NCBI RefSeq assembly: GCF_003259365.1
Contig: NZ_QLLY01000010.1
Span: 163,334-227,333, forward strand
DNA length: 64,000 bases
Reading direction: 5' to 3'
From: Streptomyces sp. PsTaAH-137
GTDB lineage: Bacteria > Actinomycetota > Actinomycetes > Streptomycetales > Streptomycetaceae
Below are positions 50,367 through 58,613 of this stretch, piece after piece (positions within the stretch are counted from its first letter, which is position 1; each line of letters begins with the position of its first letter). The notes under the pieces are model-generated. The model did no database searches, had not been told where the DNA came from, and saw nothing but the letters and a program-made list of their open reading frames with translations. The translations under genes were made by a program, and so were the position numbers.

Positions 50367-51296
50367 GTGATCCTCACGGTCACACTGAACACCGCACTCG
50401 ACATCACCTACCGGGTGCGGTCCCTGCGCCCGCACACCTCGCACCGGGTCACCGAGGTCACCGAACGCCCCGGCGGCAAGGGGCTGAACGTGGCACGGGT
50501 GCTCGCCGCCCTCGGCCACGAGGTGACCGTGACGGGCTTCGTGGGCGGTGCGACCGGCCGCGCCCTCCAGGACCGGCTCCGGGGCTCGGCAGGGATTTCC
50601 GACGCCCTGGTCCCCGTCCACGGTTCGACCCGCCGCACCGTCGCCGTGGTGGACACCACGACGGGCGACACGACCCAGCTGAACGAGCCGGGCCCGCTGA
50701 TCGCCTCCGCCGAGTGGGCGGCCTTCCAGGAGGCGTACGAGGATCTGCTCGGCTCCGCCTCGGCGGTGGCCCTGTGTGGCAGCCTGCCGCCCGGCGTCCC
50801 GGTGGGTGCCTACGGAACGCTGATCAGGACCGCGCGGTCCGCCTCCGTCCCCGTACTCCTGGACACGAGCGGTGAACCGCTGCGCCGGGGCATCGCGGCC
50901 CGCCCCGACATCGTCAAGCCGAACGCGGACGAGCTGGCCGAACTCACCGGCTCCCACGAGCCGTTGCAGGCGATGAAGGACACCCGCAGACGCGGCGCCC
51001 ACGCCGTGGTCGCCTCCCTGGGGGCCGAGGGCCTGTGCGCCCTCACCCCGGACGGCACCTGGCGCGCCCCGGCCCCCGACCGCCTCTCCGGCAACCCCAC
51101 GGGCGCCGGCGACTCAGCGGTGGCGGGCCTCCTCTCGGCCCAGGCGGAGAAACTCCCGTGGCCCGACCGCCTGGCCCGCGCGGTGGCCCTGTCGGCGGCG
51201 ACGGTGGTGTCCCCGGTGGCCGGCGAGTTCGACCGGAAGACGTACGAGGACCTGGTCCCGAGAGTGACGGTGTCGGAGCGGGCGGGGGCGGCCTAG
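50367..51296 (+). CDS. 1-phosphofructokinase-like hexose kinase (PfkB family)
   Basis: 309 residues. The PfkB pattern is seen: MILTVTLNTALDITYRV, RPGGKGLNVARVLAALGH, LCGSLPPGVP, KPNADELAELTG, and the anion-hole site NPTGAGDSAVAG (catalytic Asp). Members phosphorylate fructose-1-P, tagatose-6-P or related sugars. Its position after nagKA suggests amino-sugar or hexose phosphate work, but it sits behind a terminator and may have its own promoter. GTG start with GGGGGTGAGG upstream. Confidence 0.88.
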   Translation: MILTVTLNTALDITYRVRSLRPHTSHRVTEVTERPGGKGLNVARVLAALGHEVTVTGFVGGATGRALQDRLRGSAGISDALVPVHGSTRRTVAVVDTTTGDTTQLNEPGPLIASAEWAAFQEAYEDLLGSASAVALCGSLPPGVPVGAYGTLIRTARSASVPVLLDTSGEPLRRGIAARPDIVKPNADELAELTGSHEPLQAMKDTRRRGAHAVVASLGAEGLCALTPDGTWRAPAPDRLSGNPTGAGDSAVAGLLSAQAEKLPWPDRLARAVALSAATVVSPVAGEFDRKTYEDLVPRVTVSERAGAA

Positions 51297-51315
51297 CGCG
51301 CAGGCCGCCCGGCCG

Positions 51316-52263
51316 TCAGCCCTTCGCGCCGGTCAGCCAGAACTGGTCGAAGTTGGCGTCGCACTTGTTGCCGTCCTGGCAGGACACCGTGATCGCGTTC
51401 GTCCCCTTGGTGAGCTGGACGGTCGCCCAGGTGTTCGTCCACCCGTGCTCCCAGTCGCCCTCCTTGGAGTGCGCGAAGTTCCCCATGTTCAGGGGGCGGG
51501 ACTGCTTCTTGCCGTTGACGTCGATCGTGGCGTCCTGGGCCTTGCCGGGCACGCCGTAGTTCACGTAGAGGCGGTACTCGCCGTCGTCCGGGATGTTGTT
51601 GACGGTCCAGGTGATGGACGCGCCCACCTTGTTGAAGCCCGCGACGTACTCGCCGCCGTCGGCCTTCGCGCCCTGCACGTCCGTCGCGACGGCCGTGCCG
51701 CCGCCCAGCGTCACGGACTTCGCATCGGTCTTCGGCAGGTCGGCCGCGGCCTCGGAGGCCGAGGCGGACGGCGACGCGGACTCGCTGGGCTCCTGCGACT
51801 GGGAGTTGCCGGAGGGGCTGGCGCCCGCGTCGGTGTTCTTGTCGTCGTCGGAGCCGCTGCCGATCATGGCGACGGAGATGCCGATCACCACGGCGGCGAC
51901 GACGGCGACCGCGCCGATCAGCAGTGCCTTGGTGTTGGGGCCGCGGCCGCCGCCACCGCCGCGCGAGGAGCGCGGGGAGACCGGCTGCGTGGGAGCGCCG
52001 CCGCCGGGCACCGTCTCCGGTGCCTGGTAGTGCGCGTTCGGCTGGTGGTACGCCTGGGTCTGCTGCGGCGGCACCTGCTGCTGCCCGTACTGACGCTCAC
52101 CGACCGTGCGGACCTGGTTGAAGGAGCGGGAGTTCGGGTAGCCGTAGCCACCGCCCCCGCCGTTCGGCGGGGTCGCCCCGGCCGCCTGTCCGTCGGCGTA
52201 CAGATAGCCGAACGGATCCTCGTCCTCAGGCGTGGTGCTCCCGCCGTTGTTGCCGGGCGCCAT
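51316..52263 (-). CDS. Membrane-anchored carbohydrate-binding module protein
   Basis: 315 residues. A Gln/Gly/Pro-rich cytoplasmic stretch (1-105) leads to one helix (about 112-134), then a Ser/Asp-rich spacer. The C-terminal 130 residues (about 185-315) are a CBM6/35-like beta-sandwich with WTVNNIPDDGEYRLYVNYG and WATVQLTKGTNAITV, ending at the FDQFWLTG strand. It probably holds carbohydrate, perhaps peptidoglycan or chitin, outside the membrane. Catalytic residues are absent. It lies downstream of the diguanylate cyclase gene on the same strand. Confidence 0.82.
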   Translation of the reverse strand: MAPGNNGGSTTPEDEDPFGYLYADGQAAGATPPNGGGGGYGYPNSRSFNQVRTVGERQYGQQQVPPQQTQAYHQPNAHYQAPETVPGGGAPTQPVSPRSSRGGGGGRGPNTKALLIGAVAVVAAVVIGISVAMIGSGSDDDKNTDAGASPSGNSQSQEPSESASPSASASEAAADLPKTDAKSVTLGGGTAVATDVQGAKADGGEYVAGFNKVGASITWTVNNIPDDGEYRLYVNYGVPGKAQDATIDVNGKKQSRPLNMGNFAHSKEGDWEHGWTNTWATVQLTKGTNAITVSCQDGNKCDANFDQFWLTGAKG

Positions 52264-52374
52264 CCCTGATCACTCCCTACGCGTTTGCTTACCCGGGCGA
52301 GCGTACCCGCTGCGAGTGACCCCAAGGAGTGGCCTTGACCTCACAGCTGCATGAGAATGCGGGCGTCCCGCAGC

Positions 52375-54045
52375 TCAGCCCGCTCGCCGGTGCTGCTTGG
52401 CACGTGATCTTTTCTCCACGTACATCCGCTGGTCAGCGGATTGCAGCACTTCTTCGGCCGTCATCCCGCAGTGCGCCCAGCCGATGCCGAAACTGGCCCC
52501 CACCCGGACCGCCCGGCCGTCCACCCGAATCGGCGGAATGATGGCATTGCGCAGCCTGACGGCGAGGTCCTGCGCGTCGGCGCGGCCGAGTCCGTCGGCG
52601 AGCACCACGAACTCGTCGCCGCCGAGCCGGGCCACCGTGTCCCCGTCGCGCACCCCGCTGGTCAGCCGGCGGGCCACCTCGATGAGGACGGCGTCGCCCG
52701 CGTTGTGCCCGAACCGGTCGTTGATCGACTTGAAGCCGTCGAGGTCGCAGAAGAGCACGGCGAGGCCCTTGGTGCCGTCGTCGGTCGTCTCGTCGCCGCC
52801 CGGCGCCGAGACGTGCACATGGTGGTCGAAGCCCTCGTAGAGGCCGCCCGCGGCGTGCCCGGTGCGGTGCAGGGCGGCCGGGCCGTAGTCGAAGTCGTGC
52901 CCGATGGGGTCGCCGTAGGCCGCGTCGAGGGAGTCCACGGCGCTGGGCAGCTGCTCCTGGGGGCGGCTGCACAGCCGGGCCGAGAGCCGGGAGCGCAGCT
53001 CCGCCGAGTTCGGCAGGCCGGTCAGGGAGTCGTGCGAGGCGCGGTGGGCGAGATGCAGCTCACGGCGCTTGCGCTCCTCGATGTCCTCGACGTGGGTGAG
53101 CAGGAAGCGCGGCCCGTCGGCGGCGTCGGCCACCACCGAGTTGCGCAGGCTGACCCAGACGTACGTGCCGTCGCGCCGCCCGAGCCGCAGCTCGGCCCGG
53201 CCGCCCTCGGCGGAGGTGCGCAGCAGGGTGCCGATGTCCTCGGGGTGCACGAGGTCGGAGAAGGAGTAGCGGCGCATCGCGGAGGCGGGCCGCCCGAGGA
53301 GGCGGCACAGCGCGTCGTTGGTCCGCAGGATCCGGCCGTGCTGGTCGCCGCCCAGCTCGGCGATGGCCATGCCGGAGGGCGCGTACTCGAAGGCCTGCCG
53401 GAAGCTCTCCTCGCTGGCGCGCAGGGCCTGCTGCTCGCGCTCCAGGCGGACCAGGGCGCGCTGCATGTTGGCCCGCAGCCGGGCGTTGCTGATGGCGATG
53501 GCGGCCTGGAAGGCGTACATCTGAAGGGCCTCGCGGCCCCAGGCGCCGGGTATCCGGCCGTTGCGCGGGCGGTCCACCGATATGACGCCGATCAGCTCGC
53601 CGCCGGCCGCGCCGGTCGCGTGCATCGGGGCGAAGAGGCGGTCGGAGGGGTGCCACTCGTCCTCGAAGCGGGGCGGCGGCCCGTCGGTGAACCACTGCGG
53701 CACGTCGTCCTCGTCGAGGACCCAGCCCTCGGTGTGCGGTATGAAGCAGAGCTCGCCCCAGCGCTCGCCCATGGTGAGCCGGCGGTCCCAGGCGGCGCGG
53801 GAGCCGACGCGGCCGGTGATGAGGGCCTCGGCCGCCGAGTTCCCCGAGAAGGCGGCGACCACGAGATCGCCGTCGGGGCGTACGAGGTTGACGCACGCCA
53901 GCTCGTAACCCAGCCCGTTCACGACTCCGTCCGCGACGGTCTGCAGGGTGTCCGCCAGGCTGCGGGCGGCGTTCATGTCCGCCATCACGTGGTGCAGCTG
54001 CCGCAGAGTCGCAAGACGGACGTAGGGCTCCGACTCGGTCTCCAT
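52375..54045 (-). CDS. cdgB: GAF-PAS-GGDEF diguanylate cyclase (CdgB-like)
   Basis: 556 residues: GAF about 15-180, PAS/PAC about 205-325, GGDEF about 350-556. The active site is LGGDEF, and nine residues earlier RDGD forms the inhibitory I-site RxxD, so product feedback is expected. About 65 extra residues lie inside the GGDEF domain between NSAELRSRL and AVLFCDLDGF. It makes c-di-GMP, which acts through BldD in Streptomyces. ATG 54045 is preferred to 54126 because a GGGGAGAG site is 7 bases upstream. Name by synteny. Confidence 0.9.
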   Translation of the reverse strand: METESEPYVRLATLRQLHHVMADMNAARSLADTLQTVADGVVNGLGYELACVNLVRPDGDLVVAAFSGNSAAEALITGRVGSRAAWDRRLTMGERWGELCFIPHTEGWVLDEDDVPQWFTDGPPPRFEDEWHPSDRLFAPMHATGAAGGELIGVISVDRPRNGRIPGAWGREALQMYAFQAAIAISNARLRANMQRALVRLEREQQALRASEESFRQAFEYAPSGMAIAELGGDQHGRILRTNDALCRLLGRPASAMRRYSFSDLVHPEDIGTLLRTSAEGGRAELRLGRRDGTYVWVSLRNSVVADAADGPRFLLTHVEDIEERKRRELHLAHRASHDSLTGLPNSAELRSRLSARLCSRPQEQLPSAVDSLDAAYGDPIGHDFDYGPAALHRTGHAAGGLYEGFDHHVHVSAPGGDETTDDGTKGLAVLFCDLDGFKSINDRFGHNAGDAVLIEVARRLTSGVRDGDTVARLGGDEFVVLADGLGRADAQDLAVRLRNAIIPPIRVDGRAVRVGASFGIGWAHCGMTAEEVLQSADQRMYVEKRSRAKQHRRAG

Positions 54046-54171
54046 GCTCAGCTCTCCCCGAGACCTCGACAGCACTCCAGTACTCTGATCGGCTCTTTCC
54101 CCGCGCACGTGCAGGAGCACGTTCATCTCGCAGTGTCGACCGCCACTGAATCACAGCGCGCTGCTCACTCG

Positions 54172-54184
54172 GTACACAGGGTCA
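54172..54184 (-). promoter_or_regulatory. BldD-like box upstream of cdgB
   Basis: GTACACAGGGTCA fits the BldD consensus TnACnC(A/T)GnGTnA at every fixed position but the first. It lies about 130 bases upstream of the cdgB start. cdgB is a known BldD target in S. coelicolor, which supports it. Confidence 0.65.
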
Positions 54185-54199
54185 ACAAAAAACGGCTCC

Positions 54200-54215
54200 T
54201 GTGACTCAAGTCACA
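54200..54215 (-). promoter_or_regulatory. Perfect Crp-type site upstream of cdgB
   Basis: TGTGACTCAAGTCACA is an exact TGTGA-N6-TCACA palindrome, extended one base each side (CTG...CAG, 54199-54216). It is 15 bases beyond the BldD-like box. Crp in Streptomyces binds GTGn6GnCAC motifs, so direct cAMP-Crp control is plausible. Confidence 0.72.
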
Positions 54216-54408
54216 GCAAAACATGAAGGATTGAGGAGCATACCTGGGCGCATTCTGTGCGTTTCCTGAACACGATAACCAGGCCAGAACAGGCCGTTCA
54301 CCCCCATACCCGGAGCTTTTTCTCTTGAAGGTACGCCGGGGGACCTAGGTCCCTTCTCGGCCCTCGGCCCGATGTGGGGCACCGTACCGCCCGGTTAGCG
54401 TCGAGGAC

Positions 54409-54993
54409 GTGCTGAAGACTCCCCCTGCCGCTCCCGCCGCCCCCGCACCACGCTCCCCCGGGCATGCTGAGGGAGTGAGCAACGACCAGTTCCGCGCCGC
54501 ACTGTCCCGCCTCGCCGCGGGTGTCGTGCTGCTGACCGCCCGCGAGCCCTCGCTCGATCCCGACGACGCCGGGGCCCCTCCGGGGGAGGACGCGGGCATG
54601 ACGGCCACGGCCTTCATGTCCGTGTCCCTCGATCCGCCGCTCGTGATGGTCTCCCTGCGCAACGGCTCCCGCATGGACGATCTGCTGGAGGAGCAGCCCC
54701 TGTGGGCGGTGTCCCTGCTCGCGGAGTCGCAGAGCCACATCGCGGGGCGCTTCGCGATGAAGGGCCGCCTCAGCGACCGCCTGCTGTTCGAGGACATCGC
54801 GTACGTACGGGGCGAGCACACCGACGCTCCGCTGGTGGGCGGGGCGCTGGCGACCCTGGAATGCCGCACGGAGCAGCGGGTCCCCGCGGGTGACCACACC
54901 TTGTACATCGGCCACGTCCTGAGCACGTCCCTGCCCAGCGCCGACGGCGGGCCCCTGATGTACTTCCGGGGGCGCTACCGGGGTCTGGGCTGA
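54409..54993 (+). CDS. Flavin reductase family protein
   Basis: 194 residues, split-barrel FMN-binding fold. TATAFMSVSLDPPLVMVSL and AVSLLAESQSHIAGRFAMKGR are typical of the flavin reductase-like domain (NADH:FMN oxidoreductase partners of two-component monooxygenases). A TAGCGT lies seven bases before GTG 54409 with no ribosome site, so a leaderless start is likely; a GTG at 54475 is the alternative. Its partner oxygenase is not adjacent. Confidence 0.85.
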   Translation: MLKTPPAAPAAPAPRSPGHAEGVSNDQFRAALSRLAAGVVLLTAREPSLDPDDAGAPPGEDAGMTATAFMSVSLDPPLVMVSLRNGSRMDDLLEEQPLWAVSLLAESQSHIAGRFAMKGRLSDRLLFEDIAYVRGEHTDAPLVGGALATLECRTEQRVPAGDHTLYIGHVLSTSLPSADGGPLMYFRGRYRGLG

Positions 54994-54994
54994 T

Positions 54995-55256
54995 CGCGCA
55001 GTTCCCCGCGCCCCTGAGTCCGCACCCCGTCTGACGGCCGGCGGCCGCTTCTCGCGCCGTTCCCCGCGCCCCTGGGTCGCACGCCGGCCGGCGGCCGCTT
55101 CTCGCGCCGTTCCCCGCGCCCCTGAAGGCTGCGCTCCGCGCGCCTTCCCCTTGAGATGGCGCACGAAGTGCGCATCTCAGGGGCGCGGGGAACTGCGCGA
55201 CCAGCCACGACGGTGGCGCGCGTGAAGGACTACCCAGGGGCGCGGGGAACTGCGCG
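54995..55256. repeat. Intergenic palindromic repeat cluster 10 (304-base gene-free gap)
   Basis: Between the flavin reductase and ArfB genes (54994-55297). Plus cores 54995-55015, and 55053-55073 and 55103-55123 with the CGCGCCG variant (A to C); inverted 55179-55199 and 55236-55256. The two variant copies share GGCGGCCGCTTCT flanks and look recently duplicated. The GATGGCGCAC...GTGCGCATC palindrome lies at 55155-55176. No gene. Confidence 0.9.
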
Positions 55257-55297
55257 AGAAGCGGCCACCGGGGCCGCGGACGATGACGGAGCCGGGG

Positions 55298-55723
55298 TTA
55301 CCAGTCGCGGCCGGTGCGGCCTCGTTTGGTTTCTGAGCGGGCTTTTTTCTCGCGGAGGCGGCGTTCGTTGATGCCGCGCGGGATCTTGGTGGCCCGGCGA
55401 GGCTTCGGTGGCGGCGCCGTGGCCTCGGCAAGCAGCGCGGCGAGCCGCACGGCAGCCGTCTCCCGGTTGCGCCACTGCGAACGGTGCTCGGAAGCCCGTA
55501 CGGTCACCACACCCCCCACCAGCCGCGACCCGAGCCGCTCCAGGGCCCGCGCCTTCCACACCTCGGGCAGCGCCCGGGTGTTCGCCAGATCGAAGCGCAG
55601 CTCCACCTGTGAGTCGCTGGTGTTGACGTGCTGCCCGCCCGGCCCGGACGACCGCGAGAAACGCCAGACCAGCTCGGCCTCCGGAAGAACGACCGAACCG
55701 CGGATGGGATAAGGACCGGACAT
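55298..55723 (-). CDS. arfB: Peptidyl-tRNA hydrolase ArfB (class I release-factor-like)
   Basis: 141 residues. The GGQ loop is RSSGPGGQHVNTSDSQVELR (GGQ at 29-31), the peptidyl-transfer motif of release factors. The basic tail KIPRGINERRLREKKARS fits into the mRNA channel of the stalled ribosome. It rescues ribosomes on truncated mRNAs. ATG 55723 is the first start before the conserved region. Divergent from terD. Confidence 0.93.
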   Translation of the reverse strand: MSGPYPIRGSVVLPEAELVWRFSRSSGPGGQHVNTSDSQVELRFDLANTRALPEVWKARALERLGSRLVGGVVTVRASEHRSQWRNRETAAVRLAALLAEATAPPPKPRRATKIPRGINERRLREKKARSETKRGRTGRDW

Positions 55724-55841
55724 GGGTCCATGGTCGCGCGTGAGAACGCCGTCCGTCACCCGGATTTCCCTCTCCCGGGAGCCCGGGTAAAGAAAGTAAA
55801 GAGACCTGGAACCTTCACCACCCCGCATCGCGTTCATACGG

Positions 55842-55868
55842 GTACGAGTAGCTTCGGCTACGCACGTA
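55842..55868 (+). promoter_or_regulatory. UUCG hairpin in the terD leader
   Basis: GTACG and CGTAC flank TAGC-TTCG-GCTA, a stem capped by a C(UUCG)G tetraloop, 46 bases before ATG 55914. It may stabilise or regulate the terD mRNA. Confidence 0.45.
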
Positions 55869-55913
55869 CACCCGTACGCGCGCGCACTTAACGAGGGAAG
55901 GGACTCCCGAACC

Positions 55914-56489
55914 ATGGCTGTAAGCCTGTCCAAGGGTGGCAACGTCTCGCTCACCAAGGAGGCTCCGGGCCTGACCGCCGTCACCGTGGGCCTCGGCTGG
56001 GACGTCCGCACCACCACCGGTACCGACTTCGACCTGGACGCCTCCGCGATCGCGGTGAACACGCAGGGCAAGGTCTACTCGGACGGCCACTTCGTCTTCT
56101 TCAACAACAAGCAGACGCCGGACCAGACGATCGTGCACACCGGTGACAACCGCACCGGCGAGGGCGACGGCGACGACGAGGCGATCAACGTGAACCTGGC
56201 GGGCCTGCCCGCCGACGTCGACAAGATCGTCTTCCCGGTCTCGATCTACGACGCGGAGAACCGCTCGCAGAACTTCGGCCAGGTGCGCAACGCGTACATC
56301 CGCATCCTCAACCAGGCCGGCGGCGCCGAGATCGCCCGCTACGACCTCTCCGAGGACGCGGCGACGGAGACGGCGATGGTCTTCGGCGAGCTGTACCGCA
56401 ATGGCGCCGAGTGGAAGTTCCGCGCGGTCGGCCAGGGCTACGCCTCGGGCCTGGTCGGCATCGCCCAGGACTTCGGCGTCAACGTCTGA
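55914..56489 (+). CDS. terD: TerD-family tellurium/stress protein
   Basis: 191 residues. Typical TerD pattern: LSKGGNVSLTKEAPGL, then VGLGWDV, FDLDASAIAV, GDNRTGEGDGDDE (acidic Ca2+-binding loop), and VSIYDAENRSQNFGQV. TerD proteins bind calcium and respond to tellurite and envelope stress; Streptomyces has many. GAAGGGAC precedes ATG 55914. No other ter gene is adjacent. Confidence 0.95.
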   Translation: MAVSLSKGGNVSLTKEAPGLTAVTVGLGWDVRTTTGTDFDLDASAIAVNTQGKVYSDGHFVFFNNKQTPDQTIVHTGDNRTGEGDGDDEAINVNLAGLPADVDKIVFPVSIYDAENRSQNFGQVRNAYIRILNQAGGAEIARYDLSEDAATETAMVFGELYRNGAEWKFRAVGQGYASGLVGIAQDFGVNV

Positions 56490-56707
56490 GGTCGCTGACC
56501 GCGTTCAGACCGGCCCCCGGCGCCCCGCGCGCCGGGGGCCGGCCTGTTCCGCCCGGCCTCCCGGAGCGGAGCGCCGTCGGCTAGATCACAGAGAAACCAC
56601 AGAAACCGAGAGCAACTGCGCCCCTTGCCCTGATTTACCCGCCCACGCATCCTCCGCGGCCGGTTGCGTACGTGAACTAACCGATGTCCCCGGGCCGTTC
56701 ACGCTCG

Positions 56708-56713
56708 TACGAT
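56708..56713 (+). promoter_or_regulatory. -10 hexamer of a probable leaderless promoter
   Basis: TACGAT ends eight bases before GTG 56722 and there is no ribosome site, so the LAXTG gene is probably leaderless. Confidence 0.45.
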
Positions 56714-56721
56714 CACCTGTC

Positions 56722-58026
56722 GTGAACCTCAACCGCACCCTTGCCGTCCTGGCCGTCTCGGCCGCGACCGTGCCCGCCCTCGCGCTCGCCGCCACCCCCG
56801 CGTTCGCCACCGCGAACTCTCCGGCCACGCTGTCGTCGCAGGAGTCGCAGGAGACGCAGGAGACGCAGGACCGCCCGACCTACGCCGAGCTGCAGAAGAC
56901 CGCCGCCGACGCGGACGCCGCGTACGAGACGGCCGCCGCCGCGAAGAAGGACGGCCTGGAGAAGGTGCGGGCCACGCTCGACTCCCTCGACAACGACGAC
57001 ACCAACCCGCTGCGCGCCGCGTACCTCGCCGCCGAGAAGGCCGCCAAGGCCGCCTCCGCGGACCGTGCGGAGGCCGACCGCGCCGTCACCGAGGCCGAGG
57101 CGAAGCTGGCGGGCGCGTCCGAGGACGACAAGGCCGCCGCCGAGCAGGAGCTCGCGGACGCGCGCACCGCCGCCCAGCAGGCCGCCGACGCCGAGCGGGA
57201 CGCGAAGGACGCGCTCGACAAGGCCGACACCGCGGTGGACGACGCCCGGGTCGCCGCGACCCGCGAGTACGGCGTACTGACCAGGGCCGAGAAGGACGCG
57301 GCCGAGCGGAAGAAGTCCGCCCACGACGCGCTCGCCGCGGCGAAGGAGTGCGTGCGCACGGACAAGCTGACCGTGCTCGCCGACGGGCTGCCGCAGAAGG
57401 TCGTCGCGGGCGGGACCACGACCCTCACGCTCACCGTCGACAACGCCACCGACCGGACGCTGACGGTGGCGCCGCTGGTCCTGTTCCACCTCGCCGACAC
57501 GCCCCACGACGAGCGGTACCTCGATGCCGAGTGGTCGCGTGACGGTTCCGACTGGAAGGAACTGGACTTCGAGCAGACCAGCCACCCGACCACCATCGAG
57601 TCGATGAAGCCCGGCACGACGGCCGACCTCCGGCTGCGGCTGACGTTCGCGAAGGACACCCCGGCGTCGAAGGCGGTCGGACTACTCGCGGGCGATGCCT
57701 CCGACGCGTACAACCCGTGCGTGCTCGGCCCGATGAAGCGCTACGACTTCTCCGTGCTCACCGCGGGCAGTGACGCCGGGAAGCCGGGCGAGGCCGAGCC
57801 GGGCACCGTCTCCGACGACGACCGCCCCGAGCCGGGCAGCACCCCGCAGGGCAGCACCTCGGACAAGCCGGTGACCGCCGGCAAGGGCGCCGAGGACACC
57901 ACCGGCGATCTCGCCTCCACCGGTACCTCCGGCACCACGACGACGCTGGCCCTGGCCGGCGGCGCGGTGGTGCTCGGCGCGGGCGCGGTGATCGTCGCCC
58001 GTCGCCGTCGCGGCGCCACCGGCTGA
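56722..58026 (+). CDS. LAXTG-anchored surface protein with coiled-coil
   Basis: 434 residues. Signal peptide (to about 32), a long Ala/Glu/Lys-rich heptad coiled coil (about 55-200), then a beta domain (about 205-340), a Gly/Ser/Asp spacer and the sorting signal LASTG, helix and RRRRG tail. Class E sortase substrate. The rod-like coil would extend the beta domain away from the wall. Function unknown; another LAXTG protein is at 41859. Confidence 0.85.
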   Translation: MNLNRTLAVLAVSAATVPALALAATPAFATANSPATLSSQESQETQETQDRPTYAELQKTAADADAAYETAAAAKKDGLEKVRATLDSLDNDDTNPLRAAYLAAEKAAKAASADRAEADRAVTEAEAKLAGASEDDKAAAEQELADARTAAQQAADAERDAKDALDKADTAVDDARVAATREYGVLTRAEKDAAERKKSAHDALAAAKECVRTDKLTVLADGLPQKVVAGGTTTLTLTVDNATDRTLTVAPLVLFHLADTPHDERYLDAEWSRDGSDWKELDFEQTSHPTTIESMKPGTTADLRLRLTFAKDTPASKAVGLLAGDASDAYNPCVLGPMKRYDFSVLTAGSDAGKPGEAEPGTVSDDDRPEPGSTPQGSTSDKPVTAGKGAEDTTGDLASTGTSGTTTTLALAGGAVVLGAGAVIVARRRRGATG

Positions 58027-58064
58027 GCCCCGCACCGCCCCGGCCGCCGCTCTACGCTCACCCC

Positions 58065-58613
58065 GTGGACATCAGCCCCCTCACCCACCCGCCCGGCTCC
58101 GCCCTCCTCGCCGAGCTGACCGCCCTGTACGCCTCGAACCGGGACTTCTTCGCGCTCAGCGGCGACTTCCCCGACCCCGACGCGATCAGCGCGGAGCAGG
58201 TCGCCGCCACCCTCGCCGAGGAGGGGGCGATGCCCGGCGCCGAGGCGCTGCTCGGCCGGGACGGCGAGGGGCGGCTCGTCGGGGTCGTGCTGACGCTCGC
58301 CCGCCATCCGGACCCGGCCGACCCGGACCCGTGGATCGGCCTGCTGCTCGTCGACGCCCGGCACCGGCGCACCGGTCACGGGCGGCGGCTGGCGGGCGCC
58401 GTCGAGGAGCGCTTCCGGCGGTCGGGCCGCGCGGCCGTCCGGCTCGCCGTGCTCGACAACAACCCCGACGGCCTCGCCTTCTGGACCTCCCTCGGCTACC
58501 GGGAGATCGACCGCCGCGGGGACCGCCGGCTCGGCCGCCCCTGCCGGGTGCTGCGCAAGCCGCTGGCCCGGGCGGCCGGACCTCAGGGTTTGTCCGGTTT
58601 CCCGTCGCCGTAG
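58065..58613 (+). CDS. GNAT-family N-acetyltransferase
   Basis: 182 residues. The acetyl-CoA site is LLVDARHRRTGHGRRLAGAV (motif A, about 97-112), followed by VRLAVLDNNPDGLAFWTSLGYREID (motif B). The substrate is unknown. TACGCT lies six bases before GTG 58065 with no ribosome site, another leaderless candidate. It overlaps the convergent M1 peptidase gene by 31 bases. Confidence 0.88.
   Translation: MDISPLTHPPGSALLAELTALYASNRDFFALSGDFPDPDAISAEQVAATLAEEGAMPGAEALLGRDGEGRLVGVVLTLARHPDPADPDPWIGLLLVDARHRRTGHGRRLAGAVEERFRRSGRAAVRLAVLDNNPDGLAFWTSLGYREIDRRGDRRLGRPCRVLRKPLARAAGPQGLSGFPSP

Larger units (their letters stand above)
54046..54408. other. Gene-free regulatory interval upstream of cdgB
   Basis: 363 bases between divergent genes. 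It holds a BldD-like box and a Crp-like box listed separately, and a run of A (54185-54192). I see no gene. The upstream size and site density suggest a complex promoter. Confidence 0.6.
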
